Shown here in pieces: positions 7,901 through 12,273 of a stretch of DNA of 12,273 nucleotides (position 1 is its first letter; the number at the start of each line of letters is the position of its first letter). Where the stretch lies: NCBI GenBank assembly GCA_023150195.1, contig JAKLLI010000117.1:3089-15361 (forward strand), written 5' to 3'. Below the pieces are notes generated by a model. The model saw only the letters and a program-made list of their open reading frames with translations, made no database searches and was not told where the DNA came from. Source of the stretch: Azonexus sp. (GTDB taxonomy: Bacteria > Pseudomonadota > Gammaproteobacteria > Burkholderiales > Rhodocyclaceae). The position numbers and the translations under genes were made by a program.

Positions 7901-7940
7901 ACTGGCGAGCCAGGTGGCTGCCGGGAGGTTTGCCCGATGA
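4932..7940 (+). CDS. Fused NuoL/DabB-like + NuoM-like antiporter, as the frame reads
   Basis: The open frame is 1002 residues, about twice the size of one antiporter subunit. Residues 1-475 are NuoL/DabB-like: Glu157 in GWEMCG, NRAGDAG at 187-193, and Lys237 in CAKSAQLPFSPWIA, followed by GPTPSSA, matching NuoL Glu144 and Lys229. Helix 12 reads LHAAWRTWQFL, with Arg350 where NuoL has Lys399. A soluble arm with MDKLAGTLF and LEEKFID follows, then the frame passes through a non-hydrophobic, family-unlike stretch (about 476-506) into a complete NuoM-like module. Two genes have probably been joined by a frame change near 6355-6366 (separate entries). The NuoL-like part is the best DabB candidate in the window by type. 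The ATG at 4932 overlaps the dabA stop and follows GGGGGA. A functional natural fusion is possible but less likely, because the displaced frame still encodes the expected membrane-helix ending. Confidence 0.75.
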   Translation: MIELARHLPEVAWLIPILPLLAALLVGVRGLLGLTQGDAAERVTAIWVALACWGSLLLLLALDVSVIWLGWPGQYHYARWFAADHWQGGFSLLLDRLSLPVATTTALIGVLVSRFSANYLHREAGFHRFFIILAFFLSGIQCVLLSGNGLLAFVGWEMCGVASFLLIAYAWQRPVATGNALFAFISNRAGDAGLLFGLGLSAYWLGSFEWPVLLNARLPLVDLRVLALGFVVAACAKSAQLPFSPWIARALEGPTPSSAIFYGAVLIHAGVFLMLRLHPLLSQVPDVMAGLILIGLLTAVYAWGCSLVQTDVKSALIFATLFQVGLMFAAIGAGWTSLATIHLCLHAAWRTWQFLLAPSWLALTREPPAPPPSWLRKRVLLYNAAVQRLWMDKLAGTLFAAPTLAIARDVRALEEKFIDRAIGEPGKGMAVQADRPLVCADGLAGRMLALVADGLQQMENRLLLRTEDSVAQRLMLAADPGSPARAAALFDDGGDGNLCGDPVIYGMTQIFWSQQVNLPVLALLQLLPLLGAAVVFALRERWTAVLAGKLFALAELLLAIRAVTVIDPLNPALQLAEQVDWLAYHVAVDGISGVFLLLSTLLTLLMTLYGMSRGMISPGRLFAVLLLAEAGLVGMLLTLNIAWFAAFSALELWAVMYLLRRWASSRAEIQALARFVQYQGFGWALFVAGCFVLGWGYAEAHGGRWSFDLLELSGALPAGKFQTAAFYLLFYGLAVRTPLFPLHGWLPNMAQHGLIAVAPALMVGVKVGIYGMLRFVLPLTPDAVLTWQPYVVGFAMAGVFFTAALAFLQTNLRRLLAFAVVSHTSLLIIGLFSLHEAGIQGSMLLAANFGLAVTGMWFIVGFVFRRTGTTELGELSGLFERIPFLAIAFLVFGLAIVGMPGTPGFDAAHLVLEAAIDRFGALSTVATALGNVAAAGFLLWGFQRAFLSQAIGAGHDVDKTQPMEYAVCGVALAAMLAIGFFTEPWLHLTELASQVAAGRFAR
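6353..6441 (+). other. Frameshift junction with displaced C-terminus of the NuoL/DabB-like gene
   Basis: From about 6355 the +1 frame is open and reads LQTLEALLEQPRYL, then the hydrophobic MMAVMATFVVIL and a TGA at 6439-6441. That is a normal amphipathic arm and final helix for a DabB/NuoL-like protein. It ends eight bases before the ATG of the next module at 6450. In that frame a TGA at 6352-6354 closes it upstream, so the change of frame must lie between about 6355 and 6366. One extra base, or two missing bases, would explain it. With one base removed, the gene would be 4932-6441 and encode about 502 residues. The frame now open across this stretch encodes a charged, glycine-rich sequence with no membrane helix. 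Confidence 0.8.
6450..7940 (+). CDS. NuoM-like antiporter module, likely originally a separate gene
   Basis: Starting at the ATG at 6450 gives 496 residues with a normal hydrophobic N-terminus, the expected length for one NuoM-like subunit. Glu145 is kept in FSALELW and Lys260 in VGVKVGIYG. Two channel positions differ from NuoM: the helix-7 lysine is Arg230 in LAVRTPLFPLHGWLP, and the helix-12 glutamate aligns with Ala402 in GMPGTPGFDAAH, though Asp400 is two residues earlier. The loop after the helix-7 motif is also unusual (NMAQHGLIAVAP). This module may therefore be a modified or structural channel. It has only a weak ribosome site, which fits coupling to the stop eight bases upstream. 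Its own stop overlaps the next ATG (7937). As sequenced, it is in frame with the preceding NuoL-like module. Confidence 0.78.
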   Translation: MTQIFWSQQVNLPVLALLQLLPLLGAAVVFALRERWTAVLAGKLFALAELLLAIRAVTVIDPLNPALQLAEQVDWLAYHVAVDGISGVFLLLSTLLTLLMTLYGMSRGMISPGRLFAVLLLAEAGLVGMLLTLNIAWFAAFSALELWAVMYLLRRWASSRAEIQALARFVQYQGFGWALFVAGCFVLGWGYAEAHGGRWSFDLLELSGALPAGKFQTAAFYLLFYGLAVRTPLFPLHGWLPNMAQHGLIAVAPALMVGVKVGIYGMLRFVLPLTPDAVLTWQPYVVGFAMAGVFFTAALAFLQTNLRRLLAFAVVSHTSLLIIGLFSLHEAGIQGSMLLAANFGLAVTGMWFIVGFVFRRTGTTELGELSGLFERIPFLAIAFLVFGLAIVGMPGTPGFDAAHLVLEAAIDRFGALSTVATALGNVAAAGFLLWGFQRAFLSQAIGAGHDVDKTQPMEYAVCGVALAAMLAIGFFTEPWLHLTELASQVAAGRFAR

Positions 7941-9383
7941 GCTGGCTGCTACCGCTATTACTGCTGGTGCCGGCCTGTGGAGCGGCCATGATCTGGGTTG
8001 TGCCGGCGCGCTGGAGCCGCTACGTGGCGTTTGTCGCGGCATCGGCAACGCTGTTTTTTGCGGTGGCCGTGCTGTTTGCGTATGACCCGGCGGGTAGCCG
8101 CTTCCAGTTGTCGGTCAGCCAGCCGTGGTTGCCGGCCATTGGCGCCAACTGGTCGCTCGCGGTCGACGGGCTGGCCGTGCTGTTTTTGCCCGCGACGGCG
8201 CTGCTGTTTCTCGGGGCCTTGGTGGCCCTGTGGCCGGATGGTGGTGCGCATCCCCGCACGACCTTCAGTTGTCTGCTCCTGCTGCTGTTTTCCCTGCTGG
8301 GCGTTTTTTGTGCGGTCGATCTGCTGCTTTTCTTCGTTTTCTGGGAGTTGACCCTGCTCCCGATCTATTGCCTTTTGATGGCGCGGGGGGTGGTGTCCAA
8401 TGCGCCAGCAGTGTCCGCGCGTTACGTGTTGATCATGCTGGCCGGGGGGCTGCCCTTGTTGCTGGCGTTCGTGATGCTGGCGTGCGCTCAGGGCACACCG
8501 GTGTTTGACTTGCCGACTTTGCTGCGCTCGCCCACCGACCCGGCAACCCAGCGCATTGCCTTCGTGCTGATGTTGATCGGTTTTGGTTTGAAAGTGCCCC
8601 TCGTGCCGCTGCATACCTGGCTGCCTCAATTCGCGCTTGCTGCGCCGGGTTCGCTCACTGCGCTGCTCGTGGGGTTGAAGATTGGCGCCTTCGGCTTGCT
8701 GCGTTTCGCGTTACCGCTGGCGCCTGCCGCTGCACAGGAATGGCACTGGCTGTTGGCGGGGCTGGGCACCGTGACCTTGCTCTATGGCGCGGTGGGGATT
8801 TTGTCGCACAGCAATCTGCGCGTGAGTCTGGCTTACGCGCCATGTGGGGCTGGCGGTGCTGGGACTGGCAACCCTGACCCCGCAAGGCGTGCAGGGCGCG
8901 GTGTCCTTGTTGCTCAGTTTTTCGGTGGCGACTGGTGGCGGCATGCTCCTGCTCGAGTTCTTGCGTCAGCGGACGGGGAGCACCGATATTCATTCCCTGG
9001 GGGGCGTTGCGCAAACCATGCCCCTGTTGGCGACCGGTGTGCTGATCTGCGGACTGGCCGGCGTCGGCATGCCGGGAACGAGCAGCTTTCCCGGTGAGTT
9101 CATCCTGATCCTGGCGGCGCTGGAGCGTTATACCGGGGCCGGGATGGCGGCGCTGTTTGGGCTCTCGATTGCTGCGGGGGCCTTTTTGGCGCGCTACCGC
9201 TCGGCCTTCTGGGGGCCGGCGACCCGTCCTGCCGTTCTGGATGCCGGCGATCTGCGCCCACGGGAGTGGGCGGTGCTGGTCGCCCTGATCGCGATGGTGG
9301 TGGGGATCGGCCTCTGTCCGTCGCCGTGGATTGACTTGCTGCGTCCGGCGGCCGAGTTCTGGGCCGCAGGGATGGCCCCCTGA
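7937..9383 (+). pseudogene. NuoM-like antiporter subunit broken by a frameshift
   Basis: The first frame (from ATG 7937) gives 301 good residues: Glu137 in FFVFWE, Lys219 in GFGLKVPLVPLHTWLP and Lys248 in GLKIGAFG. It then reads nonsense to a stop at 9097. The continuation lies in another frame from 8841 (HVGLAVLGLATL) to the TGA at 9381-9383 and includes the helix-12 glutamate in GMPGTSSFPGEF. The intact paralogue at 455-1915 has YASIAHMGL here, whereas this gene has codons for YA, one base, then HVGL. Eight bases are therefore missing at 8839/8840. Restoring them gives about 484 residues, the normal length. The start overlaps the previous stop (ATGA) and follows GGGAGG. If the lesion is real, the product lacks five or six helices and should not work. 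Confidence 0.85.
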
Positions 9384-9391
9384 GTTTGCCG

Positions 9392-9574
9392 ATGCCGCCA
9401 ATCGCCACGGAAGTGCCGCGCTGCCGCTTGTGTCGCCACTATTACGTCACCCATGATGTGCGTTTTCCCCACGGTTGCCGTGAGCTGGGTTTCAAGAGTG
9501 CTCGCGAGCCCCGGCGAGATGTGCTGGCGTCGTCCGGGATGCCTTGTCAGTATTTTTCGCCGCGCACGCCGTAG
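9392..9574 (+). CDS. Small four-cysteine protein, probable metal-binding fold
   Basis: Sixty residues from the ATG at 9392; a TTG at 9386 would add two. The pattern is Cys11-x2-Cys14, Cys29, Cys52, with HYYVTHDVRFPHGC after the first pair and FKSAR and SSGMPCQYFSPR later. Four spaced cysteines suggest a structural zinc or iron site. Similar short CRxCxHYYVT proteins occur in proteobacterial genomes and are sometimes labelled uracil-DNA glycosylase, a label that nothing in this short sequence supports. It begins eight bases after the last antiporter stop, so it is probably the last gene of the operon, perhaps translated by coupling because its ribosome site is poor. Its stop is nine bases from the sulP stop on the other strand. 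Function unknown. Confidence 0.7.
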   Translation: MPPIATEVPRCRLCRHYYVTHDVRFPHGCRELGFKSAREPRRDVLASSGMPCQYFSPRTP

Positions 9575-9583
9575 ACCGCAGGG

Positions 9584-11269
9584 TCAGAGCTCGTCTTCGG
9601 CAAACAGATTGGGCAGCAGCAGATGTGCCTTGGCCAGTGCCTGGGTCAGATCGGCGCACACATGGCTGTCACCGAGATGCTCGATGAAACCGGCGCGTTG
9701 CAGCAGCGAGGCCGGTTGGGCATTGAGGCCGCAGACCAGCAGGCGACAGCCGCGTTTGCCCAGTTTGTCGAGCAGGTTTTCCAGGCCTTCCAGCCCCGTG
9801 GTGTCGAGCTGGATGAGGCGGCTCATGTCTAGGATGACCACTTCCGGATGCCCTTCACGGGGGTCCAGCAATTCTTCCAGCTTGTTCACCGCGCCGAAAA
9901 ACAGTGAGCCGAACAGTTGCCAGGCCGCAACACGCATGCTGCCGTCCGGATAGCGCAAATGCGGCTCGTTGGCCTCCTCGCGCAGCGGCAGGCGCTCGAT
10001 GCGCGTCAATTCGGACATGCGATAAATGAAGAAGAGGCTGGACAGCACCATGCCCAGTTCGACCGCAATGGTCAGGTCGAAAAGCACGGTCACGAAAAAT
10101 GTGCTGAGCAGGATCGCACGGTAATTCCAGGAAAAGCGGCGGAGTTCACGAAACTCATGCCACTCGCCCATGTTGATCGCCACCACCATGACGATCGCGG
10201 ACAGCGTGGCCAGCGGCACATAGGCGGCCAGCGGCGCAGCGACCAGCACCACGCCCAGCAGCACGGCGGCGTGAATGATGCCGGCGATGGGCGTCCGGCC
10301 GCCGGTACGCACATTGGTGGTGGTGCGGGCGATGGCCCCGGTGGCCGCAAAGCCGCCGAAGAGCGGGGCGGCAATGTTCGACAAGCCTTGGGCAATCAAT
10401 TCCTGATTGGGGTCGTGGCGATCGTCGATCTGGCTATCGGCCACGCGCGCGGACAGCAGCGATTCGATGGCGCCGAGCAGGGCGATGGTGATGGCCGGGG
10501 AAATCAGCTTGCCAAAATCGTGGATCGACAGGGCGGGGAGGCCAAAGGCCGGGAGTTCCTGCGGGATGCCGTTGAAGCGGCTGCCGATGGTTTCCACCGG
10601 CAGTGACAGGGCATAGGCCGCCAGCGTACCGGCGATCAGGACTACCAGCGGGCCGGGGGCGCGACGTAGCAGTGCGAAGCGGCTGGCCAGCCGGTTGTAG
10701 GAGAGCAGAAAGACAAAGCAGGCGACAGAAAGTCCCAGCGTCGGCAGGTCGACCGTAGACGCATGGGCTGCCAGCGTGTTGATGCGGGCAAAAAATTCAG
10801 CCGGCAGGTTGTCGATGCGCAGGCCGAAAAAGTCCTTGATCTGCGCCATGAAGATGACGACGGCGATCCCGTTGGTAAAGCCGATGACCACGCTGACCGG
10901 GATGAAACGAATCAACTGGCCCATGCGTGCCAGCCCCATGGCCAGCAGCATGGCGCCAGCAAGCATGGTAGCCCCGAGCAGGTTGGCAAAACCGTGGGCG
11001 GCGACGATGCCATAGACGATGGGGATGAAAGCCCCCGTGGGGCCGCCGATTTGCACACGCGAGCCGCCGAGGGCGGCGGTGATCAGGCCGGCGACGATGG
11101 CCGTCCAGATTCCGGCCGTCGGCGAGCAGCCGGACGCGATGGCGAAGGCCATGGCCAGCGGTAGCGCCAGCACGCCCACCGTGATCCCGGCGGCGAAATC
11201 CTTGCCGAACTGGGCGCGGTTGTAGCCGGGCAGGCAATCCAGCAACTTGGGGTGGAAGGCAATTTTCAT
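9584..11269 (-). CDS. SulP-family anion transporter with STAS domain (possible bicarbonate transporter)
   Basis: A 561-residue inner-membrane transporter of the SulP/SLC26 family. Residues about 25-420 form the membrane domain. The family signature spans about 32-82 (GVLALPLAMAFAIASG through GGPTGAF), and a second block is ESLLSARVADSQ to RTGGRTPIAG (269-329). A cytoplasmic STAS domain follows at about 440-550, with VVILDMSRLIQLDTTGLEGL. SulP members carry sulfate, bicarbonate, C4-dicarboxylates or other anions. Bicarbonate is inferred here from the adjacent dabA cluster. Glu269 sits where sodium-dependent BicA has its sodium-site Asp258 and where a proton-coupled homologue has glutamate, which hints at proton coupling. 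The gene converges on the DAB-type operon and diverges from a ribbon-helix-helix gene. Start ATG 11269 follows a good promoter with a roughly 20-base leader and no clear ribosome site. Sulfate transport cannot be excluded. Confidence 0.9.
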   Translation of the reverse strand: MKIAFHPKLLDCLPGYNRAQFGKDFAAGITVGVLALPLAMAFAIASGCSPTAGIWTAIVAGLITAALGGSRVQIGGPTGAFIPIVYGIVAAHGFANLLGATMLAGAMLLAMGLARMGQLIRFIPVSVVIGFTNGIAVVIFMAQIKDFFGLRIDNLPAEFFARINTLAAHASTVDLPTLGLSVACFVFLLSYNRLASRFALLRRAPGPLVVLIAGTLAAYALSLPVETIGSRFNGIPQELPAFGLPALSIHDFGKLISPAITIALLGAIESLLSARVADSQIDDRHDPNQELIAQGLSNIAAPLFGGFAATGAIARTTTNVRTGGRTPIAGIIHAAVLLGVVLVAAPLAAYVPLATLSAIVMVVAINMGEWHEFRELRRFSWNYRAILLSTFFVTVLFDLTIAVELGMVLSSLFFIYRMSELTRIERLPLREEANEPHLRYPDGSMRVAAWQLFGSLFFGAVNKLEELLDPREGHPEVVILDMSRLIQLDTTGLEGLENLLDKLGKRGCRLLVCGLNAQPASLLQRAGFIEHLGDSHVCADLTQALAKAHLLLPNLFAEDEL

Positions 11270-11296
11270 GGCGCGGCTCGACAGGGAATGCCGGGC

Positions 11297-11324
11297 ATTA
11301 TATGAGTACCATATTAATCGTCAA
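11297..11324 (-). promoter_or_regulatory. Sigma-70-type promoter of sulP
   Basis: On the minus strand TTGACG (11324-11319; 5 of 6) is followed after 16 bases by TATAAT (11302-11297; 6 of 6). Transcription should start near 11290, about 20 bases before the sulP ATG. It is the best promoter match in the window. The right arm of the inverted repeat at 11310-11345 lies inside the spacer, so a protein bound there would block it. Confidence 0.7.
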
Positions 11325-11345
11325 TGATGATCGTATGTTAATATG
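11310..11345. promoter_or_regulatory. Inverted repeat in the sulP / RHH divergent region, candidate operator
   Basis: CATATTAA (11310-11317) and TTAATATG (11338-11345) are exact inverted copies with centres 28 bases apart. The pair brackets the sulP -35 box and also covers a possible extended -10 (TGTTAATAT, 11336-11344) for the rightward gene. A ribbon-helix-helix protein encoded 33 bases away is the natural candidate ligand. That pairing is inference from position. Confidence 0.45.
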
Positions 11346-11377
11346 ATGTGCACAATAACTCGCCAAATTTGTCCGCC

Positions 11378-11572
11378 ATGGAGAAGCGCACTGCCCGTCT
11401 GACCTTGTTGATCGATCCGACGAAAAAGGCCATTTTTGAAGAAATCTGCGCCGCACAGGATCTGACCCCGTCACAGGTGGTGCGGCGCTTGATCCGGCAG
11501 TACATCATTGATCACGCCGATGGGCGCGAATTGCCCGACTGGCTCAAGCCGGGCAGCGGTCAGTCCGGCTGA
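11378..11572 (+). CDS. CopG-like ribbon-helix-helix DNA-binding protein
   Basis: Sixty-four residues from the ATG at 11378. The first part, KRTARLTLLIDPTKKAIFEEI, gives the beta strand and first helix of a ribbon-helix-helix fold. DLTPSQVVRRLIRQYIIDH gives the turn and second helix, where TPSQVVRRLI is typical of CopG/Arc-type regulators. A short tail ends in DWLKPGSGQSG. Such proteins bind DNA as dimers or higher oligomers, often at repeats next to their own gene. It is divergent to sulP with a candidate operator between them, so control of sulP and itself is plausible. A GTG at 11348 in frame would add ten residues unlike the fold, so ATG 11378 is preferred; no strong ribosome site marks either. 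The stop overlaps the stop of the opposite-strand gene by 13 bases. There is no toxin partner on the same strand. Confidence 0.78.
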   Translation: MEKRTARLTLLIDPTKKAIFEEICAAQDLTPSQVVRRLIRQYIIDHADGRELPDWLKPGSGQSG

Positions 11573-11886
11573 TCGTCCCGGGGGAAGCGTTCCGGATGGC
11601 GTTCAGCCATCCAGCGGGCGTAGCGTGCCTGCATCTCCGGTCCTTGCTTGGACAGTTCGCGGAGAATGCGCGTTACCGCCCAGAACATCACCACGACGCC
11701 ACCCGCAGTGCAGGCGACCGCTTCTGCGGTCGACCCCGGAAATCCTTCAATAATCGTGCCCTTGCCGGTGGCAAACCAGCTCACGCCCAAGGCAAGGCAG
11801 GTGAGACCGAACACATCGGCCAGCGCGTAACCCGCAATACGACCGGTCAAGCGCGGTCGGGGCGGGCGAAAACTGTTGTTTTGCAT
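11560..11886 (-). CDS. Small two-helix membrane protein of unknown function
   Basis: One hundred and eight residues. A basic N-terminus (RPPRPRLTGR, 7-16) precedes a membrane helix at about 18-39, a short loop with GFPGST, a second helix at about 54-74, and a charged cytoplasmic-type tail (EMQARYARWMAERHPERFPRDD). The positive-inside rule suggests both ends face the cytoplasm. The ATG at 11886 is supported by GGGAG five bases upstream and by a promoter with a short leader. The frame is open further upstream, but that extension is AT-rich, unlike the body, and crosses the promoter, so it was not used. I do not recognise the family. It converges with the ribbon-helix-helix gene and overlaps its end. 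A link with the transporters is only positional. Confidence 0.72.
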   Translation of the reverse strand: MQNNSFRPPRPRLTGRIAGYALADVFGLTCLALGVSWFATGKGTIIEGFPGSTAEAVACTAGGVVVMFWAVTRILRELSKQGPEMQARYARWMAERHPERFPRDDQPD

Positions 11887-11910
11887 GAGGGCTCCCTGAT
11901 TTACAAAAAT

Positions 11911-11943
11911 GTCTTCTAGAAGACTTGACAAGCGCCAAGTCAA
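11911..11943 (-). promoter_or_regulatory. Promoter with a perfect 14-bp palindrome over the -10 region
   Basis: On the minus strand TTGACT (11943-11938) lies 17 bases before TCTAGA (11920-11915), a fair -35 with a poor -10. GTCTTCTAGAAGAC (11911-11924) is a perfect palindrome covering the -10. The spacer also holds nested inverted repeats: GACTTG/CAAGTC (11922-11927 and 11936-11941) and CTTGAC/GTCAAG. Transcription would start near 11908, about 22 bases before the ATG at 11886. The weak -10 overlapped by a palindrome suggests a controlled promoter. Confidence 0.45.
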
Positions 11944-12212
11944 GCAAGGACTTATGCACAGCAAGCGAGGAAAAAAGTGGATGCCGCCTGCTTCCCCTGG
12001 TGAATTTGTCAGATTAAGCTGATTGGCCTTTGATTGTTTAATAATCAATAACTTAGCTCGTTGCCCAAGTTTCGGGCAGGGTAGGGAAATGCCTTGTGAA
12101 ACGGTCACTTAGGTGATCTGTGCCACTTTGTTCCACAGAGTTATCCACAGTTTTTGTGGATAGATTGAAAAGCCTGAATCAAGATGCCAAATTGCTTGGT
12201 GTACTTAATGTA
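11944..12212. other. AT-richer intergenic stretch with no convincing gene
   Basis: From the promoter at 11911-11943 to about 12212 I see no credible coding frame on either strand. The base composition drops well below that of the flanking genes, especially at 11995-12055. A hairpin-forming pair, TTGATT (12030-12035) and AATCAA (12043-12048), lies in the most AT-rich part. A DnaA-box-like pair follows at 12141-12163. No tRNA cloverleaf, CRISPR repeat or insertion-sequence end was seen. No U-tract terminator was seen either. Confidence 0.6.
12141..12163. promoter_or_regulatory. Inverted pair of DnaA-box-like sites
   Basis: TTATCCACA (12141-12149) is an exact consensus DnaA box. CTATCCACA, one mismatch, lies on the other strand at 12163-12155. 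The shared eight bases form inverted arms around a five-base spacer. A weaker match, TGTTCCACA, precedes them at 12129-12137. An AT-rich tract lies about 100 bases to the left. Such sites occur at replication origins and at DnaA-controlled promoters. dnaA, rpmH, parA/parB and mnmG are all absent from the window, so an origin is unproven. Confidence 0.5.
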
Positions 12213-12273
12213 TTACTTGAAGTCCTGAGGGGCGAACGAGGTGTGCTGACCCGCTGGCCGCCCCGCGAAAGGG
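12213..12273 (-). CDS. Possible C-terminal end of a gene entering from the right
   Basis: Base composition rises sharply after about 12225. On the minus strand one frame is open from the window edge to a TAA at 12215-12213, ending in GQHTSFAPQDFK. Nineteen codons are too few to identify a family or to be sure it is coding. A second minus-strand frame is also open for most of this stretch, so this remains a guess. Confidence 0.2.
   Translation of the reverse strand, partial: PFAGRPAGQHTSFAPQDFK

Noticed and set aside
455..9383. Respiratory complex I or Mrp operon
   Set aside because: There are no Fe-S, NADH-binding or quinone-site subunits, no nuoK/nuoJ-like and no mrpB/C/E/F/G-like genes, and dabA sits in the middle.
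9453..9953. 166-codon plus-strand frame across the sulP 3' end
   Set aside because: It overlaps the four-cysteine protein in another frame and lies antisense to the STAS domain, with Ser/Arg-rich shadow composition.
11378..11886. Toxin-antitoxin pair formed by the ribbon-helix-helix gene and its neighbour
   Set aside because: The neighbour is on the opposite strand and is a two-helix membrane protein with no toxin motif.
11887..12108. N-terminal extension of the small membrane protein to 182 residues
   Set aside because: The extra 74 codons are AT-rich, cross the likely promoter and palindrome, and have no ribosome-site support compared with ATG 11886.
12141..12163. Intrinsic terminator
   Set aside because: The stem is AT-containing and no U-run follows on either strand; the DnaA-box match explains it better.

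Overview
The window is high-GC DNA, probably from a proteobacterium and most likely a betaproteobacterium with autotrophic or CO2-responsive metabolism. That assignment is an inference from protein character and gene content, with no rRNA or taxonomic marker present. The central theme is inorganic-carbon uptake. A plus-strand gene cluster (455-9574) is built around dabA, the carbonic-anhydrase-like subunit of DAB-type dissolved-inorganic-carbon pumps. A minus-strand SulP-family anion/bicarbonate transporter (9584-11269) converges on its end.

Layout from left to right: (i) a divergent, partial minus-strand gene (1-285) with an N-terminal excisionase/MerR-type helix-turn-helix and the start of a response-regulator receiver domain; (ii) a 169-bp divergent control region with a near-perfect palindrome and a GC-rich leader hairpin; (iii) a tightly coupled operon: NuoM-like antiporter (455-1915), dabA (1912-4935), a NuoL/DabB-like module now read as one frame with a second NuoM-like module (4932-7940), a third NuoM-like module broken by a frameshift (7937-9383), and a 60-residue four-cysteine protein (9392-9574). 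Three junctions are ATGA stop/start overlaps; (iv) convergent sulP; (v) a divergent sulP/ribbon-helix-helix promoter region with a strong sigma-70-like promoter and an inverted repeat; (vi) a small ribbon-helix-helix protein (11378-11572) overlapping tail-to-tail with a two-helix membrane protein (11560-11886); (vii) an AT-richer, apparently noncoding stretch (11887-12212) with a palindromic promoter and a DnaA-box-like pair.

Proposed joint function: in characterised two-gene DAB systems a NuoL-like membrane subunit (DabB) uses the cation gradient to drive vectorial CO2 hydration at the zinc site of DabA. Here dabA keeps all four expected zinc-site residues (C484, D486, H675, C690) but is embedded among four antiporter-type modules rather than one, which resembles an Mrp- or complex I-like membrane arm attached to DabA. 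That is the most unusual biology in the window.

Two frame lesions need attention. Near 6355-6366 a frame change displaces the natural C-terminus of the NuoL-like gene and fuses it to the next gene. At 8839/8840 an apparent 8-nt loss occurs inside the conserved YAS-x-xH motif of the last antiporter gene. Either the sequence has errors or the operon has begun to decay; the sequence alone cannot decide.
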